The notes under the pieces were generated by a model, which saw only the letters and a program-made list of their open reading frames with translations, searched no databases and had not been told where the DNA came from. From NCBI GenBank assembly GCA_002632325.1, contig NSJK01000004.1, forward strand, positions 1-64,000: 64,000 nucleotides of DNA. The letters are read 5' to 3'. Positions 37,599 to 45,671 of the stretch are shown here, piece by piece. The position numbers and the translations under genes are program-made. Origin of the DNA: Lysobacterales bacterium. Lineage in GTDB: Bacteria > Pseudomonadota > Gammaproteobacteria > Xanthomonadales > Rhodanobacteraceae. Position 1 is the stretch's first letter. Every line of letters begins with the position of its first letter.

Positions 37599-38171
37599 AT
37601 GCCTGCACTCGCGATCATCGACTGGCCCCTGCCTTACGAATCCCGTCTGGCCGCGCGGCCTTCGAGCGCAATCGACCTCGTCGTGATCCATTGCACCGAA
37701 TTGCCCGACATGAAGATGGCGCGCGAGTTCGGCGAGCGCGTCCGCTACGAGAGCTCGCAGACCGGCAACAGCGGGCATTACTACATCGACACCGACGGCA
37801 AGGTGTTCCGCTTCGTCACCGATACGCGCGTGGCGCACCACACCTTCGGCTACAACCCGCGTTCGCTCGGCATCGAATTGAGCAACATCGGCCGCTATCC
37901 CCATTGGGGCGACAGCCGCCATCAGGCCTTCACCACACCGTACACGGCGGCACAGATCGAAGCGCTGCGTGCGTTGTTGGCGCAGCTGCGTCAGGAGCAC
38001 GCGAACCTGCGCTGGATCGCCGGCCACGAGGATCTCGACCGCCGCCTCGAACCGGCCAGCGACGATTCTTCGATCCAGTTGCGCCGGCGTCAGGATCCCG
38101 GCCCGTTGTTTCCATGGCCCGAGGTGCTCGAGGGCAGCGGGCTCGAACGCTTCGAGCCCCCCGCATCGTGA
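37599..38171 (+). CDS. N-acetylmuramoyl-L-alanine amidase (AmpD-like, Amidase_2)
   Basis: 190 residues from the ATG at 37599; an in-frame ATG at 37548 is an alternative, and neither has a clear ribosome site. The Amidase_2 zinc site is readable: His in 'LVVIHCTE', His in 'VAHHTFG', and the late 'AGHEDLD...' with 'RRRQDPGPLFPWPE'. 'YIDTDGKVFRFV' is the family hallmark. AmpD enzymes cut the amide bond between muramic acid and the stem peptide, in murein recycling if cytosolic. No signal peptide is seen, so a cytosolic recycling role is likely. tesB follows. Confidence 0.88.
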   Translation: MPALAIIDWPLPYESRLAARPSSAIDLVVIHCTELPDMKMAREFGERVRYESSQTGNSGHYYIDTDGKVFRFVTDTRVAHHTFGYNPRSLGIELSNIGRYPHWGDSRHQAFTTPYTAAQIEALRALLAQLRQEHANLRWIAGHEDLDRRLEPASDDSSIQLRRRQDPGPLFPWPEVLEGSGLERFEPPAS

Positions 38172-38232
38172 ACGATGCACGGGCAGCGCCTCGCTATACT
38201 GTCGCGCTCCCCCGGCCACCGCATGGATCACG

Positions 38233-39102
38233 ATGTCTTCCGCCGTCGAAGAACTGCTCGACTTGCTGCGCCTCGAACGTCTCGAGGACAACCTGTTCCG
38301 CGGCCAAAGCCGCGACATCGGCACGCGCTTCGTGTTCGGCGGTCAGGTGCTCGGCCAGGCCCTGTCAGCCGCACAACAAACCGTCGATGGGGCGCGCTCC
38401 GCGCATTCGCTGCACGGTTATTTCCTGCGTGCAGGCGACATCGACCATCCGATCATCTTCAATGTCGAGCGCACGCGCGATGGCGGGAGCTTTTCGGTGC
38501 GACGCGTGACAGCGATCCAGCATGGCCAGCCGATCCTCAATTTCTCGGCATCTTTCCAGATCAGCGAAAGCGGCTTCGAACACCAATTGCCCATGCCGAG
38601 CGTGCCCGCGCCTGCTGACCTCAAGCCTGCGGATCCGTTGCCCGACGAGGTTTACGAGCGCCTGCCGATCAAGTTGCAGCGCTGGTTCGGCAATTCCGGG
38701 CCGTTCGAGTTCCGTCAGGTCTACCCGCGCGACGAGCTCAATCCGCCCAAGCGCCCGCCGTTCCAGCACGTCTGGTTCCGCCTGATCGAGCGCGTGCCCG
38801 ATGATCCGGCCTTGCAACGCGCCCTGCTCACCTACTCGTCCGATTTCCATCTGATCGGCACCGCCATGCTGCCGCACGGGATTTCCTTCCTGCAGGGCAA
38901 CGTGCAGGTCGCCAGTCTCGATCATGCGATGTGGTTCCACCGCCCATTCCGCGTCGACGAATGGCTGCTGTATTCCTGCGACAGTCCGACCGCGCAAGGC
39001 GCGCGCGGCCTCGCCCGCGGCATGATCTACAGCGAGCAGGGTCGACTGGTCGCCTCGACCGCGCAGGAAGGCCTGGTGCGCTTGCGCGCCGACAAGGGTT
39101 AG
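38233..39102 (+). CDS. tesB: Acyl-CoA thioesterase II
   Basis: 289 residues (E. coli TesB 286). Double hot-dog fold: N-terminal 'EDNLFRGQSRDIGTRFVFGGQVLGQAL', the C-terminal half with 'LDHAMWFHRPFRVDEWLLY' and 'RGLARGMIYSEQGRLVAS'. The active-site residues Asp ('SLDHAM'), Thr/Ser and Gln lie in these blocks. It hydrolyses medium- and long-chain acyl-CoA in the cytoplasm. TATACT at 38195-38200 may be its -10. The ATG at 38233 is the first in-frame start matching the family. Confidence 0.93.
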   Translation: MSSAVEELLDLLRLERLEDNLFRGQSRDIGTRFVFGGQVLGQALSAAQQTVDGARSAHSLHGYFLRAGDIDHPIIFNVERTRDGGSFSVRRVTAIQHGQPILNFSASFQISESGFEHQLPMPSVPAPADLKPADPLPDEVYERLPIKLQRWFGNSGPFEFRQVYPRDELNPPKRPPFQHVWFRLIERVPDDPALQRALLTYSSDFHLIGTAMLPHGISFLQGNVQVASLDHAMWFHRPFRVDEWLLYSCDSPTAQGARGLARGMIYSEQGRLVASTAQEGLVRLRADKG

Positions 39103-39111
39103 GATGGCGCC

Positions 39112-39498
39112 ATGCGGCAGATCTACACCTCACCGCGAATGGAAAACATCGAGCGTGTCGTTGCGCTGATGGCCGAGCATGGCATCGAAACCTCGATCGG
39201 CAATCGCCGCGCCTATCAAGGCGCCGACTGGAAGCGCTTTTCCTACAGTGAGCGCGGCGACCGTGACAGTTGGCCGTTCGTCTCCATCGTGCGTTCGGAA
39301 GATCAGACCCTCGCACGCAAATTATTGCGAGAGGCCGGTGTCGAACCGGCCACGCGCTTTGCCGAGGAACTTGCCGCCGCGCGCGGCGCCGGCAATCCGA
39401 GCCAGCATCAGCGCACCTCGGCACGCGTGAAAATGGTCGTGCTCGCGCTGATTTGCGGAATTTGCGTGTTGATTGGACTGCGCCTGTTCGCGAACTGA
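39112..39498 (+). CDS. Small DUF2007-like protein with C-terminal membrane helix
   Basis: 128 residues. The first ~70 residues ('MRQIYTSPRMENIERVVALM', 'WPFVSIVRSEDQTLARKLLREAG') resemble the ferredoxin-like DUF2007 group of putative signal-transducing proteins. A flexible linker is followed by one hydrophobic helix at the very end ('MVVLALICGICVLIGLRLF'), so it is tail-anchored in the inner membrane. Xanthomonas relatives are sometimes labelled pathogenicity-like, without a known function. It starts 9 bases after tesB. Confidence 0.65.
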   Translation: MRQIYTSPRMENIERVVALMAEHGIETSIGNRRAYQGADWKRFSYSERGDRDSWPFVSIVRSEDQTLARKLLREAGVEPATRFAEELAAARGAGNPSQHQRTSARVKMVVLALICGICVLIGLRLFAN

Positions 39499-39523
39499 GC
39501 AAAGGCACGGCAGGCCTCCCACC

Positions 39524-40237
39524 ATGCGCTCGGACGTCGTTCGCCTGTTCCAGACCTTGCCGCATCCCTGCGGCTACTTCAGCGAGCGCACCGCACAGAA
39601 TCTCGTGATCGACCCGAGCGCACCGCAACTGGCCGCGCTTTACGACCAGGCCATGCAGCGCGGATTTCGCCGCGCGGGCGGCCACGTCTACCTGCCGCAG
39701 TGTCCCGCATGCCGCGCCTGCATCGCCTGTCGGGTCGCCGTCGCGCGCTTCGAGCCCGATCGTTCGCAACGACGCTGCCTCACACGCAACGAGGATCTCG
39801 AACTTCGCGTCACGCCGGCGGGCTATTCCGAGGAAGCCTTCGATCTCTACCAACGCTATCTGTCGGCGCGCCATCCCGACGGCGGCATGGATGATGCGAA
39901 TCCGGTCGATTTCGCACGCTTCCTCTACACCACCTGGAGCCCGACCCAGTTCGTCGAACTGCGCGATCGCGATCGCCTGGTGGCGATTGCAGTGACCGAT
40001 TTCTGCGCCGACGGCCTGTCCGCGGTCTACACCTTCTTTGATCCCAATCTGCCGCGCCGCAGCCTCGGCACCCATGCAATCCTCAGCCAGATCCGTCTCG
40101 CCGCCGAGCAGGGACTCGACTATCTCTACCTCGGCTTCTGGATAGCCGGGCATCCGAAGATGGACTACAAGAAACGCTTTGCCGGCCTCGAAATCCTCAG
40201 GAACGGCAACTGGCAGGCGCTCAACCGGGCCGAATGA
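39524..40237 (+). CDS. bpt: Aspartate/glutamate leucyltransferase (Bpt)
   Basis: 237 residues, family length, from the ATG at 39524. It transfers leucine from Leu-tRNA to N-terminal Asp or Glu of proteins, marking them for ClpS/ClpAP. The N-terminal half has the Cys-rich ATE_N pattern 'HPCGYFSERTAQN' and 'CPACRACIACRV'; the C-terminal half has the GNAT-like ATE_C segment 'FFDPNLPRRSLGTHAI', 'YLYLGFWIAGHPKMDYKKRF'. Complete. It is in a run with tesB and the DUF2007-like gene. The next gene converges 3 bases after its stop. Confidence 0.92.
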   Translation: MRSDVVRLFQTLPHPCGYFSERTAQNLVIDPSAPQLAALYDQAMQRGFRRAGGHVYLPQCPACRACIACRVAVARFEPDRSQRRCLTRNEDLELRVTPAGYSEEAFDLYQRYLSARHPDGGMDDANPVDFARFLYTTWSPTQFVELRDRDRLVAIAVTDFCADGLSAVYTFFDPNLPRRSLGTHAILSQIRLAAEQGLDYLYLGFWIAGHPKMDYKKRFAGLEILRNGNWQALNRAE

Positions 40238-40240
40238 GGC

Positions 40241-40507
40241 TCAGAGAAAACCGATCTCGTGCTCGCCATGCATCGACATCACCAGTTTGATCATCTGCAG
40301 TGGCAGCATGAGCTCGAGTTCAAGCCGCTCCTGCTTGGGGCCATTGCCGATCAAGGTCATCTCGAACAACGGCCCCGATGAATCGATCTCGCTGCAGACA
40401 ATGTGCGGCCCGCCCGGCCCGTCACGCAGATACGGCTTGATCGCATCACCGAGCGCATCGATTGCCTGCGGAAACAGGAATACGGCGTAGTTCACGGGGT
40501 CGGGCAT
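40241..40507 (-). CDS. Conserved hypothetical small protein
   Basis: 88 residues from the ATG at 40507, with AAGGAA upstream (a GTG at 40510 is possible). No signal peptide or membrane helix is clear. Segments 'NYAVFLFPQAIDALGDAIKPYL' and 'LELELMLPLQMIKLVMSMHG' look like helices around a small beta-sheet. I do not recognise the family. It is on the purT strand, 64 bases downstream of purT, and may be co-transcribed. Confidence 0.65.
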   Translation of the reverse strand: MPDPVNYAVFLFPQAIDALGDAIKPYLRDGPGGPHIVCSEIDSSGPLFEMTLIGNGPKQERLELELMLPLQMIKLVMSMHGEHEIGFL

Positions 40508-40571
40508 CACGGTTCCTTGCAGGTTGTGCGCGTGCTGCGGTCAAGCCTCATGGACGACCGCGAGGATTGCA

Positions 40572-41753
40572 TCACGGATCGATCGAGATTGCCTGCGCAG
40601 CGCGCACGGCCTTGGCAACAGCAGCCTCGATGTTCGCATCGCGCGCGAGCGCAACGGCCATGCGCCGCTCGCCATCGACTTCGGGTTTGCCGAACAGGCG
40701 CAACGCAGTGTCAGGTTCGGCCAGTGCCTCGGCGACGCCGCGATAGCGCGGCCTGTTGCCCTTGCCATGCGCGAGCACGGCACAAGAGGCCGAAGGGCCG
40801 AACTGACGGATCTGCGGAATCGGCAAGCCGAGGATCGCACGCGCATGCAGCGCGAATTCCGAAAGGTCTTGCGAGATCAGCGTGACGAGGCCGGTGTCGT
40901 GCGGACGCGGGCTCACTTCCGAGAAGATCACCGCATCGCCCTTGACGAAGAACTCCGCTCCGAACACGCCATGGCCACCGAGCGCGGCCGTGATCGCAGC
41001 GGCCTGACGACGTGCCTCGGCCTGCGCAGCCGCGCTCATCGGCTGCGGCTGCCAGGATTCGCGGTAGTCGCCATGCTCCTGGCGATGGCCGATCGGCTCG
41101 CAGAAACTCGTGCCGCCGACGTGGCGCACGGTGAGCTGGGTGATCTCGTAATCGAAATCGACGAAGCCCTCGACGATGCAGCGACCCTTGCCGGCGCGGC
41201 CGCCCGATTGCGCGTAGTCCCAGGCTGCATCCACTTCACCAACGCGGCGCAGCGTGCTCTGGCCCTTGCCGGAACTGGACATCACCGGCTTGACCACACA
41301 GGGAAGGCCAATCGCTGCGATCGCGGCCAGATACTCCTCGCGCGTATCGACGAAGCGATACGGCGAAGTCGGCAGACCCAGATCCTCGGCGGCGAGGCGG
41401 CGAATGCCCTCGCGATCCATCGTGAGCCAGGCCGCGCGCGCGGTGGGGATCACGCGCACGCCCTCGCGCTCGAGCTCGACCAGCGTCGGCGTATGGATCG
41501 CCTCGATCTCGGGTACCACCAGATCGGGCTTTTCCTGCTCGATCACGCGGCGCAAGGCGCTGCCATCGAGCATGTCGATGACATGACTGCGATGGGCAAG
41601 CTGCATCGCCGGTGCGTTGACATAGCGATCGACCGCGATCACCTCGACCGCGAAGCGTTGCAACTCGATCGCCACTTCCTTGCCCAGTTCACCTGCACCC
41701 AGCAGCAGGACGCGGATCGCGGTGTCGGTGCGCGGCGTTCCAAACGGTTTCAT
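40572..41753 (-). CDS. purT: Formate-dependent phosphoribosylglycinamide formyltransferase (PurT)
   Basis: 393 residues (E. coli 392). ATP-grasp enzyme that makes formyl-GAR from GAR, formate and ATP in purine synthesis. Visible blocks: '[20 protein letters not shown]' at the N-terminus, '[14 protein letters not shown]' as the ATP-grasp loop, and '[19 protein letters not shown]' with the metal-binding residues. Complete and in single copy here. The divergent transglutaminase-like gene starts 98 bases away. Confidence 0.96.
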   Translation of the reverse strand: MKPFGTPRTDTAIRVLLLGAGELGKEVAIELQRFAVEVIAVDRYVNAPAMQLAHRSHVIDMLDGSALRRVIEQEKPDLVVPEIEAIHTPTLVELEREGVRVIPTARAAWLTMDREGIRRLAAEDLGLPTSPYRFVDTREEYLAAIAAIGLPCVVKPVMSSSGKGQSTLRRVGEVDAAWDYAQSGGRAGKGRCIVEGFVDFDYEITQLTVRHVGGTSFCEPIGHRQEHGDYRESWQPQPMSAAAQAEARRQAAAITAALGGHGVFGAEFFVKGDAVIFSEVSPRPHDTGLVTLISQDLSEFALHARAILGLPIPQIRQFGPSASCAVLAHGKGNRPRYRGVAEALAEPDTALRLFGKPEVDGERRMAVALARDANIEAAVAKAVRAAQAISIDP

Positions 41754-41851
41754 GCGATCTCGCGGGCAATATCGGGCACGCGATTCTATGCGAATGCATG
41801 CCGGTGCAGATCAGGCACACTATGCCGATCGTGCCCTTGCCGGACCCTGCC

Positions 41852-43300
41852 ATGCGCCTTGCTGCCCTCGCCCTGCTTGTCCTTGCCTGCACCGCGCAGG
41901 CTGCTCCGCCCGCGCAGCAGTGGTATACGGTCCTGCTCGATGGCCGCAAGATCGGCAGCTTCGAGACCACGCGCACGGTTCACGAGGGGCAGGTGCAGAC
42001 CACGCAAACACTCGACATCAAGCTCGAGCGCGCCGGTATCTCGATCGGCCTGCGCAACAGCGAAAGCACTACCGAGACGCCTGCCGGCAAGCCGCTGGCG
42101 TTCAGCAGCACAGCGAGCATGTCGGGCATCGAAACGCGCATCGAGGGCCGTATCGTCGATGGCCGCATCGAGGCCACCACCAGCGTCGGCGGCGTAACCC
42201 AGAAACGCAGTCTCCCCTGGCCTGAAGGCGCGCTCATGCCCGAAGCAGCGCGACTGTTGGGCTTGCGCAAGGGGCTGACCGAAGGCGTGCACTACGACGC
42301 GCTCGCGTTCCAGCCCTCGGCGCTCGAAGGCGTGCGCATCGGCACCCGCATCGGTCCGCGCGAGAACGTCGAACTGCCCGGCGGACCACGGCAACTCGTG
42401 CGTGCGGAGCAGGCAATGACGATTGCGGGCACCACGCTGAATTCGCGCAGTTGGGTCGATGCGCAGCAGACCGTGTACAAGCTGGTGATGCCGCTGATGG
42501 GTGTGGATCTGGTGATGCTGGCCTGCGACCACGCCTGCGCCACCGCACCGAACCAGTCCAGCGATGTGTTCGAACGCACCCTGCTGATCGCGCCGCGCGC
42601 GCTCAGCCCGGCCGAACTCGCCGGCCCGATGCGCTACACGCTCGGCTGGCGCGGTTCGGGCAAATATTCCGGACTCATCAATACCGATGAACAGAGCGTC
42701 AAGGTCGATGGCGCTGCGCGCGTGCTCACGGTCGATCCCGAGGCGCACGCAGCCAGTGCAGCCGAACGTCCCGGCAAGAATGAGCTGCGGCCGAGCGACT
42801 ACCTGCAGAGCGAAGCCCCCGAAATCATCGCACTCGCGCGCAAGGCGGTCGGCGACGCGCAGAGCCCGCAAGAAAAGATGCAGCGCATCGAGACCTTCGT
42901 GCGTGGCTTCATCAGCAACAAGAATCTCAATGTCGGCTACGCCTCGGCGCTCGAAGTCGCACGCAAACCCGAAGGCGATTGCACCGAACACGCGGTGCTG
43001 GTCGCTGCGCTCGGTCGTGCAAGCGGTGTCGCCACGCGCGTCGCCACCGGCCTCGCCTATGCGCCCGGCTTTGCCGGCAAGGACAGCGTGTTCGTGCCGC
43101 ATGCCTGGGCACAGGCCTGGATCGATGGGCGCTGGCGCAGTTTCGATGCCGCACTCAAGGGCTTCGACAGTGGCCACATCGCCTTCGCGGTCGGGGACGG
43201 CGATCCGTGGAAATTCTTCGCCGGGCTGGAGCTGCTCGGCAATCTCGAACTCAAGGCGGTCGAGCCCGTGTCAAAGCCAGCGGCCACGCCAGCTCATTGA
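41852..43300 (+). CDS. Secreted transglutaminase-like (cysteine protease-fold) protein
   Basis: 482 residues from the ATG at 41852, which begins a signal peptide ('MRLAALALLVLACTAQA'). The first ~330 residues are a beta-rich region without a known motif. The C-terminal part is a transglutaminase-like domain: Cys about 376 ('GDCTEHAVL'), His about 417 ('VPHAWAQAW') and Asp about 432 ('SFDAALKG'). Bacterial proteins of this class act as proteases or amidases on envelope substrates; the target is unknown. Single gene before the SPFH operon. Confidence 0.85.
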   Translation: MRLAALALLVLACTAQAAPPAQQWYTVLLDGRKIGSFETTRTVHEGQVQTTQTLDIKLERAGISIGLRNSESTTETPAGKPLAFSSTASMSGIETRIEGRIVDGRIEATTSVGGVTQKRSLPWPEGALMPEAARLLGLRKGLTEGVHYDALAFQPSALEGVRIGTRIGPRENVELPGGPRQLVRAEQAMTIAGTTLNSRSWVDAQQTVYKLVMPLMGVDLVMLACDHACATAPNQSSDVFERTLLIAPRALSPAELAGPMRYTLGWRGSGKYSGLINTDEQSVKVDGAARVLTVDPEAHAASAAERPGKNELRPSDYLQSEAPEIIALARKAVGDAQSPQEKMQRIETFVRGFISNKNLNVGYASALEVARKPEGDCTEHAVLVAALGRASGVATRVATGLAYAPGFAGKDSVFVPHAWAQAWIDGRWRSFDAALKGFDSGHIAFAVGDGDPWKFFAGLELLGNLELKAVEPVSKPAATPAH

Positions 43301-43403
43301 GCGACGCGGCGCCTCGGCCAGCGCCTCATTCGGCCCGCCAAGCCAGTCCTTCAAGCTTGGATCCGGGATCGATCTGTGTGGACGCATCGCTTGAAGAAAT
43401 TCA

Positions 43404-43420
43404 TCTATCTTTTTGATTGA
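43404..43420. promoter_or_regulatory. Candidate upstream operator of the SPFH operon
   Basis: TCTATC-TTTTT-GATTGA is an imperfect palindrome (5 of 6 arm positions match). It shares the 12-base string TATCTTTTTGAT with the promoter-proximal site 91 bases downstream. Confidence 0.5.
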
Positions 43421-43486
43421 ATTGATTTCCTGTCAGCACGTTGATGCGTGCAGGGAAGGCACGCGCAGGGATCGGCCGCATTCTTC

Positions 43487-43515
43487 TTGACGATGATATC
43501 TTTTTGATATCTACT
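43487..43515 (+). promoter_or_regulatory. Promoter of the SPFH/Arc/CPBP operon with embedded operator-like palindrome
   Basis: TTGACG (43487-43492) and TCTACT (43510-43515) have a 17-base spacer. The spacer is filled by GATATC-TTTTT-GATATC (43495-43511), a perfect inverted repeat where a repressor would block RNA polymerase. The ATG at 43545 follows, with AAGGAGG before it. Confidence 0.6.
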
Positions 43516-43544
43516 TCTGTAGCACCTTGAAGGAGGCCATAGCC

Positions 43545-44438
43545 ATGAACGAACGCCCTGATCTCAACGAAACCAATGCGTTTTCCCTCGCCGGTATTCC
43601 GGTCGTCGTCATCATGATCCTGACCGCACTCGCCGACGTCGCGTGGATCATTCTGTCGCTCAAGGGTCAGACCAATCCCAACCCGGTACCACTCATCGTC
43701 GGCATCCTGTTTCTTGGGCTGCTTGGCTTTCTCGGCAAGGGATTCTTCCAGGTGCAACCCAACCAGGGTCAGGTGCTGCAATTGTTCGGCCGTTACGCCG
43801 GCACCAGTCGCGAGACCGGTCTGCGCTGGACCAATCCGTTCTATGGCAAGAGCGCAATAAGCCTGCGCGTGCGCAATTTCGAGTCGAGCAAACTCAAGGT
43901 CAACGATGCCGACGGCAATCCCATCGAAATCGCGGCGATCGTGGTCTGGCAGGTCATCGATACCGCCGAGGCGGTGTTCTGCGTCGACAACTACGAGAAC
44001 TTCGTGCAGATCCAGTCCGAATCGGCGCTGCGGCAGATGGCGCAAAGCTATCCCTACGATGCACACGATGACAGCAAGCCTTCGTTGCGCAGCCACGGCG
44101 ACCAGATCAACACGCACCTGGCCCAGGAAATCCAGCAGCGCCTGGGCAAGGCCGGCGTCAAGGTCACCGAGGCGCGCATCAGCCACCTCGCCTATGCGCA
44201 GGAAATCGCCCAAGCGATGCTGCAGCGCCAGCAGGCCAGTGCGATCGTCGCGGCGCGCGAGCGCATCGTCGAAGGCGCGGTGAGCATGGTCGAAATGGCG
44301 CTCGCCGAACTGGGCAAGCGCGGTGTCGTCGATCTCGACAACGAGCGGCGCGCGGCAATGGTCAGCAACCTGCTCGTCGTGCTCTGCGGCGAGCGGGCGA
44401 CGCAGCCGGTGGTCAACACCGGCAGCCTGTATCAATGA
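43545..44438 (+). CDS. SPFH/Band 7 domain membrane protein
   Basis: 297 residues from the ATG at 43545; AAGGAGG is well placed, while a TTG at 43527 would overlap it. Two hydrophobic helices at the N-terminus (about 15-40 and 50-70, '[20 protein letters not shown]', '[17 protein letters not shown]') anchor it. An SPFH domain follows ('[21 protein letters not shown]', '[24 protein letters not shown]'), ending in a helical region ('[24 protein letters not shown]'). SPFH proteins form oligomeric scaffolds that organise membrane regions or restrain proteases. First gene of a three-gene operon with an Arc-like protein and a CPBP protease. Confidence 0.88.
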   Translation: MNERPDLNETNAFSLAGIPVVVIMILTALADVAWIILSLKGQTNPNPVPLIVGILFLGLLGFLGKGFFQVQPNQGQVLQLFGRYAGTSRETGLRWTNPFYGKSAISLRVRNFESSKLKVNDADGNPIEIAAIVVWQVIDTAEAVFCVDNYENFVQIQSESALRQMAQSYPYDAHDDSKPSLRSHGDQINTHLAQEIQQRLGKAGVKVTEARISHLAYAQEIAQAMLQRQQASAIVAARERIVEGAVSMVEMALAELGKRGVVDLDNERRAAMVSNLLVVLCGERATQPVVNTGSLYQ

Positions 44439-44501
44439 TTGGCTGCAAAGCCCGCACGGCGCGATCGAAGCGGATCGCGCCCAACGGATGCCATCACCGA
44501 C

Positions 44502-44687
44502 ATGGCTGAGAAGAAGGCCTATCCGCTGCGCATCAGCGCACCTGTGCTCGACGCCGTGCAGCACTGGGCCGATGACGAACTGCGTTCGCTCAATGCGCAG
44601 ATCGAGTATCTGCTGCGCGATGCGCTGCGCAAGGCCGGTCGTCTCAAGCCACCACCAACTGAAGCGATCGAGGACGATCCGCAATGA
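44502..44687 (+). CDS. Arc-like ribbon-helix-helix DNA-binding protein
   Basis: 61 residues from the ATG at 44502 (the frame is open further up, to 44439). 'YPLRISAPVLDAVQHWADDE' gives the beta-strand and first helix, and 'RSLNAQIEYLLRDALRKAGR' the second helix of the Arc/MetJ fold, which binds operator DNA as a dimer. The remaining C-terminus is short and acidic. It lies between the SPFH and CPBP genes; its stop overlaps the CPBP start (ATGA). It may bind the GATATC palindromes upstream of the operon, but that is inference. Confidence 0.78.
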   Translation: MAEKKAYPLRISAPVLDAVQHWADDELRSLNAQIEYLLRDALRKAGRLKPPPTEAIEDDPQ

Positions 44688-45463
44688 ATCCACGCCAGCC
44701 ACAACTGCGCACCGCGCTTGTGCTCGCCCTCGTCAGCATCTTTGCGACTGCGCTGCTGTTTCCCTACCTGCTCGCCTTGCAGCCCGCGGCGCTGGAACTG
44801 GCGAGTGCGGCCAGCGGGCTGCCCGTCGCGGTGATCATTGCCGCGCAATCACTGCAGGCAGGCGTCATCCTGTTCCTGCTTGCATGGGCTGGCCTCAAGC
44901 TCGGCGCACCGCTGGGACTGGGCGCGCCCTGGCTGTCGGCGTGGCTGTATCGGCAGCCGGTTCCCGTGGCGCCGACCTGGACGCAGGCCGCGCTGCTCGG
45001 CGCACTCGCAGGCGGTCTCGTCCTCGTCGCGATTGCACTTTTCGGCGCGCCAATCGAAGAATCCACACCCACGGCGCAGGCCACGCTCGCGTTTGCCGCC
45101 AAGGGCTTGCTTGCATCGCCCTACGGCGCGGTCGTCGAGGAAGTGAGCATGCGCGCCTTCGTGATGGGTGGGCTCGCTTGGTTGCTCAGTCGCCTGTGCG
45201 GCGGCCAGCCTCGCGCGTGGGTGATGATTGCAGCGATCGTCATCGCCGCGCTCGCCTTCGGCGCCGGGCATTTGCCGATGGCCGCGCAACTGGCACCCTT
45301 GACGCTTGGCGTCGTCACGCGCGTGATCGTCTACAACACCCTGCCCGGCCTGATCTTCGGCTGGCTGTACTGGAAGCGCGGACTCGAGCACGCGATGCTC
45401 GCACACTTCTGCGCCGATCTCGTGCTGCACGTGGTTGCGCCGCTGGCGTCACTTGGCGCATGA
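44684..45463 (+). CDS. CPBP family intramembrane glutamic endopeptidase
   Basis: 259 residues with about seven hydrophobic segments. The CPBP (Abi) motifs are in order: 'EEVSMRAF' (E-E-x-x-x-R), 'FGAGHLP' (second motif His) and 'AHFCADLVLH' (late H-x-x-x-D). Members cut substrates in the membrane or, in bacteria, contribute to bacteriocin immunity; the partner here may be the SPFH protein. Translation is coupled to the Arc-like gene by ATGA. A terminator-like hairpin begins 10 bases after the stop. Confidence 0.85.
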   Translation: MNPRQPQLRTALVLALVSIFATALLFPYLLALQPAALELASAASGLPVAVIIAAQSLQAGVILFLLAWAGLKLGAPLGLGAPWLSAWLYRQPVPVAPTWTQAALLGALAGGLVLVAIALFGAPIEESTPTAQATLAFAAKGLLASPYGAVVEEVSMRAFVMGGLAWLLSRLCGGQPRAWVMIAAIVIAALAFGAGHLPMAAQLAPLTLGVVTRVIVYNTLPGLIFGWLYWKRGLEHAMLAHFCADLVLHVVAPLASLGA

Positions 45464-45472
45464 ACAACCGCG

Positions 45473-45495
45473 AACCCGACCATGCAGGTCGGGTT
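45473..45495 (+). terminator. Hairpin terminator after the CPBP gene
   Basis: AACCCGACC pairs with GGTCGGGTT across a 5-base loop, 10 bases after the CPBP stop. No T-run follows directly, but a second hairpin (45498-45529) starts three bases later. Confidence 0.6.
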
Positions 45496-45497
45496 AG

Positions 45498-45658
45498 CAG
45501 GCTGCTGAAAAAACCTTTTCAGCAGCCTGATAGCGCAGTGCAGGGATGCACTGCACGCGAATCGATCACGCAAGTGATTGATTTGTCGGAGACGAGTCCG
45601 GGCATGTACCGGACTCGTCGAGCTGAAGAAGTCCAGGATGGACTATTTCAGCACCCTG
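45498..45658. mobile_element. Chain of palindromes with terminal inverted repeats, possible MITE
   Basis: 161 bases. The ends are CAGGCTGCTGAAA (45498-45510) and TTTCAGCACCCTG (45646-45658), inverted repeats with one mismatch in 13. In between, five hairpins follow one another: 45498-45529, 45536-45553 (CAGTGCA/TGCACTG), 45560-45583 (AATCGATCAC/GTGATTGATT), 45591-45619 (GACGAGTCCGG/CCGGACTCGTC) and 45621-45653. No protein is encoded, and I see no clear target-site duplication. It fills the gap between convergent genes, so it could also end transcription from both sides. Confidence 0.55.
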
Positions 45659-45671
45659 TCAGGGCACCGTC

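Noticed and set aside
43301-43544. A small RNA gene or riboswitch in the gap before the SPFH gene
   Set aside because: AT-rich, but apart from the two palindromes and promoter elements I see no conserved RNA fold or independent terminator.
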